DNA of 50,041 nt, taken from assembly GCA_036502925.1 (NCBI GenBank), contig DASXXS010000211.1:1-50041 (forward strand), read 5' to 3'. The notes under the pieces were generated by a model that was not told the origin of the DNA, made no database searches, and saw only the letters and a list, made by a program, of their open reading frames with translations. Below, piece by piece: positions 47,932 to 50,041 of the stretch (position 1 is its first letter; each line of letters starts with the position of its first letter). Position numbers and translations under genes: made by a program. The DNA comes from VAZQ01 sp036502925. Lineage in GTDB: Bacteria > Pseudomonadota > Alphaproteobacteria > Rhizobiales > Xanthobacteraceae.

Positions 47932-48352
47932 TTAGGGCGCGGACTGATAAGCGTGCAGCCATATCCGGATTGATGCCAGCTTGATGAAGGCGAGATAGTT
48001 GGCTGCAAGCTTGTCATATCGAGTTGCGATGCGCCGACACTGCTTGATCTTGTTGAAGAACCGCGACCAAATTACGCGCCCGGTAGAGATATGGGCTGAA
48101 GCAGATTGCCTCTTTGCGATTCCGCTTGGGCGGGATGTTTGCCCACGCGCCTTGGTCACTGGCAAACGATCTGATCCAGTCGGCATCATAGCCGCGATCC
48201 GCCAACACCATTGTTTGTGGACGCAATTCGCTCAGGAGAACAGAGCAAAGCTGATTGTCATGCGTCTCGCCGGGCGTGAGGCCAATCTGTACCGGCAGGC
48301 CCTTGGTATCCACGACGGCACGGGGAGTTTCACCCCGAGCCCCTGGGACCAT
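47932..48352 (-). pseudogene. Broken IS5-family transposase
   Basis: The minus strand encodes VVDTKGLPVQIGLTPGETHD, MVLADRGYDADWIRSF (the DDE-type Asp) and ANIPPKRNRKEAICFS, then the frame changes near 48070 and continues RFFNKIKQCRRIATRYDKLA to the stop at 47932. The N-terminal third and a start codon are missing, so the gene is dead. No clear terminal inverted repeats are visible. It sits 251 bp beyond the tRNA-Pro. Confidence 0.85.
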
Positions 48353-48477
48353 TGCCCCCTGTACTTAAGGACAATATCGCGGCGACGGACCACCTGACAG
48401 TACCGCATGGGAGCCTGTCCGAGTATTCGCCCGAGAAATGGGGGCATGCTTTGAGATATGGTGGTTTGGGGGCAGTA

Positions 48478-48503
48478 GCCCCGGAGACTTTCGTCTCCGG
48501 GGC
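48478..48503. terminator. Hairpin GCCCCGGAGAC/GTCTCCGGGGC
   Basis: A perfect 11-bp GC-rich stem with a TTTC loop. It stands alone near the decayed IS region. Without a T-run on either side it may be a REP-like palindrome or a terminator of a lost gene. Confidence 0.55.
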
Positions 48504-48814
48504 CGTCCAGCGGTCTCGGACCGAGCCTAGGCCACTACAGTAAGCCGCTGCCCCTTACATGACCGATATGTGACAGGAATCAAGATGAGTTAATGCCACC
48601 AGGCCCCCAAGGTTTCAAAAGCGCCCCGCCGACGTGATCGGCAACGCCGTTATGGTTGGCGCGCATCGCGATGGGCGAGCCCCCTTTAACCAGTGCTACG
48701 TAGATTCCCCAACTGGATAGCGAGGTAGGCCCGCCGGCAGCTTTACCGCCATGTTCATAGTGACTGTGTCTCCGAGCAGCGAAGGCTGGTTGCCTTGGCC
48801 CGCACGGACCCAAT

Positions 48815-48996
48815 CTGGCGCTCCAAGGTCCAGCGCGATCCTTGGCACGCGTCGAAACATCACACTAACCATGCCATCACGCCGGGGTTAAGTGTCGCCA
48901 TCCGACTGGCGTTCCAAGGTCCGGCGCGCGATCCTTGGCCCGCGTCGAAACATCACGTTAAACATGCCATTATGCCGGGCTAAGTGTCGCCCATCC
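48815..48996. repeat. Two-copy tandem repeat, period 91 bp
   Basis: Copies start at 48815 and 48906. Both contain CTGGCG, TCCAAGGTCC, ATCCTTGGC, CGCGTCGAAACATCAC, ATGCCAT and TAAGTGTCGCC in the same order, with scattered differences and a small indel. It has only two units and no unique spacers, so it is a tandem duplication, not CRISPR. Confidence 0.75.
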
Positions 48997-49033
48997 TACT
49001 TAATGTGAATAATCCCAGATTAGAGGGCGCCCT

Positions 49034-50041
49034 TTGTTGTTGGACTTCCGCAAGCTGTTTGTACATCGCCATTCCGCTTTCGGGGAACCGCGGGATTGGG
49101 TGAGTTCGAGCGGGCTCGCCGTCGCGGTGAGCATTGCCTATTTCCTAGCGGCTCGGGTTAGTCTTCTGCTGTTGACCAACCCGGACGGAGTGGCCGTGTT
49201 TTGGCCCGGCGCGGGGGTTGCCGCCGGTACCCTGATCGCGCTTGGTCCAAGAGCGCGATGGCCGGTGGCGGTTGGGGTAATGGGCGCGACCATCGTGGCT
49301 CATCTCTTGGCCGGCGACCGAGGTATCTTGCGGTTCATCGTCTTCGCGCTATGCAACGCCGGCGAAGCCGTGCTTGTGGCATGGCTCATCGAGCATTACT
49401 TCGGATCGAGCTTTCGCCTGGACCGGCTGCCCAACGTGCTGGGACTAGTTGCTGCGGCGATCGTGGGGACCGCCGTCTCGGGCGTGGGCGGGACCGCGGG
49501 CTTCGTATTGTTCAAGAGTTCGACGGCACCGATCCTCACCACCTGGCAGCATTGGTTCGCGTCCGACGCGCTCTGGATCATCACGGTGGCACCGTTATTG
49601 ACTGGGCTCGGCGCAGCGGCGCGCGATCCGCCGCGGCGCGACGAGTTCATCGAAGGTGGCGTGGCGCTGGTCGCGTTGGCCGTGGTAAGCGGGCTCGTCA
49701 TTTTCCTGCCGCGTGAGCCTTGGGCGGTCGTGGTGCCCGTCGCTCTGCTGTTCCCGCTGCTGCTCTGGCTTGCGGCCCGCTGCAATCCGGTCTTCGCCGC
49801 CGCGGCCGCATTCATCGTTGCCTTCACTATCGTTTTGACGATCACGTTCCGCGTTGGCATTTTTGACGGCACGAGCTTTCCGATTGCAGAACGCATTCTG
49901 ACCGCTCAGGCCGGTATCCTGACCGTGTCGCTCTGCGCGCTCGTTCTTGCGGCCCTGTTTTCCGAACGCAGGGAGAGCGAGGCACACCTCGTCCGCTCAA
50001 ATATGGCGCTGCAACGCGAACGGGACAACAAGCTCATGAAC
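49034..50041 (+). CDS. MASE1-type membrane sensor, truncated by the window edge
   Basis: The frame is open from 49013 to the right edge (336 codons from 49034). It predicts about eight membrane helices with the MASE1 pattern: VSIAYFLAARVSLLLL, VAVFWPGAGVAAGTLIALG, WQHWFASDALWIITVAPLLTG and AVVVPVALLFPLLLWLAAR, then a cytosolic helix ERRESEAHLVRSNMALQRE starting near residue 315. MASE1 proteins usually continue into a histidine kinase, PAS or GGDEF/EAL module, expected beyond the window. Start is unclear: three TTG codons at 49034, 49037 and 49040, or GTG 49100. Confidence 0.85.
   Translation, partial: MLLDFRKLFVHRHSAFGEPRDWVSSSGLAVAVSIAYFLAARVSLLLLTNPDGVAVFWPGAGVAAGTLIALGPRARWPVAVGVMGATIVAHLLAGDRGILRFIVFALCNAGEAVLVAWLIEHYFGSSFRLDRLPNVLGLVAAAIVGTAVSGVGGTAGFVLFKSSTAPILTTWQHWFASDALWIITVAPLLTGLGAAARDPPRRDEFIEGGVALVALAVVSGLVIFLPREPWAVVVPVALLFPLLLWLAARCNPVFAAAAAFIVAFTIVLTITFRVGIFDGTSFPIAERILTAQAGILTVSLCALVLAALFSERRESEAHLVRSNMALQRERDNKLMN

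Larger units (their letters stand above)
48448..49033. other. 586-bp non-coding stretch with hairpin and repeats
   Basis: Contains a perfect hairpin at 48478-48503 and a tandem duplication at 48815-48996. Small open frames occur but none has a plausible start and domain. The rest shows no signal I can support. Confidence 0.5.

Noticed and set aside
48580..48813. A 77-codon open frame on the - strand with a GGINSS end
   Set aside because: No good start or ribosome site and no recognised domain; overlaps a repeat-containing non-coding stretch.
48815..48996. CRISPR array
   Set aside because: Only two copies, period 91 bp, no unique spacers, and no cas genes.

Overview
The window is GC-rich DNA from an alphaproteobacterium, most likely a Hyphomicrobiales (Rhizobiales) member near Bradyrhizobium/Xanthobacteraceae. 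This rests on gene order and family content: glyA-nrdR-ribD-ribE-ribH-nusB-thiL, a K+-independent H+-pyrophosphatase, BamE, an alphaproteobacterial CBP3-type cytochrome bc1 chaperone, DUF177-plsX-fabH-ihfA-merR, and an alphaproteobacterial homospermidine synthase. No database search was run; family names come from motifs read in the translations.

Region 1 (1-19.2 kb) is a conserved core block. One-carbon metabolism (glyA, truncated at the left edge), ribonucleotide reductase control (nrdR), riboflavin synthesis (ribD, ribE, ribH), nusB and thiL run on the + strand with short gaps or overlaps. An alpha/beta hydrolase gene is inserted between ribD and ribE. An FMN-dependent alpha-hydroxy-acid dehydrogenase follows. 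A leftward polyamine set (ornithine decarboxylase, GNAT acetyltransferase, homospermidine synthase) comes next, then hppA, a VOC protein, bamE, the bc1 chaperone, DUF177, plsX, fabH, ihfA and a MerR regulator.

Region 2 (19.2-47.6 kb) is accessory and dominated by exported proteins. It holds three periplasmic proteins that join a c-type haem domain to a Vgb-like beta-propeller (two also carry an N-terminal carboxypeptidase-regulatory-like domain), a separate small cytochrome c, six paralogues of an unrecognised secreted family ('family A' below), two near-identical-length orphan substrate-binding proteins with an unusual conserved cysteine pair, an amidohydrolase-like protein lacking its metal-binding HxH and carrying a TIG-like domain, a SoxC-type sulfite dehydrogenase with a cytochrome partner, and an M15-like peptidase. 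This is the best candidate for an undescribed system: a periplasmic redox and binding cluster. To its right are an MFS exporter fused to a MarR-like domain, an orphan iron-type binding protein, a frameshifted hydrolase, a DUF6152 protein and an SbmA/YddA-like ABC transporter.

Region 3 (47.2-50.0 kb) holds decayed sequence: a possible HtrA-like protease remnant, tRNA-Pro(GGG), a broken IS5-type transposase and a 91-bp tandem duplication. The window ends inside a MASE1-type membrane sensor. In relatives the MerR gene and this tRNA-Pro usually lie close together (from memory), so the roughly 28 kb between them may be an insertion at the tRNA 3' side.

Several gene ends carry strong hairpins that divide the accessory region into transcription units.
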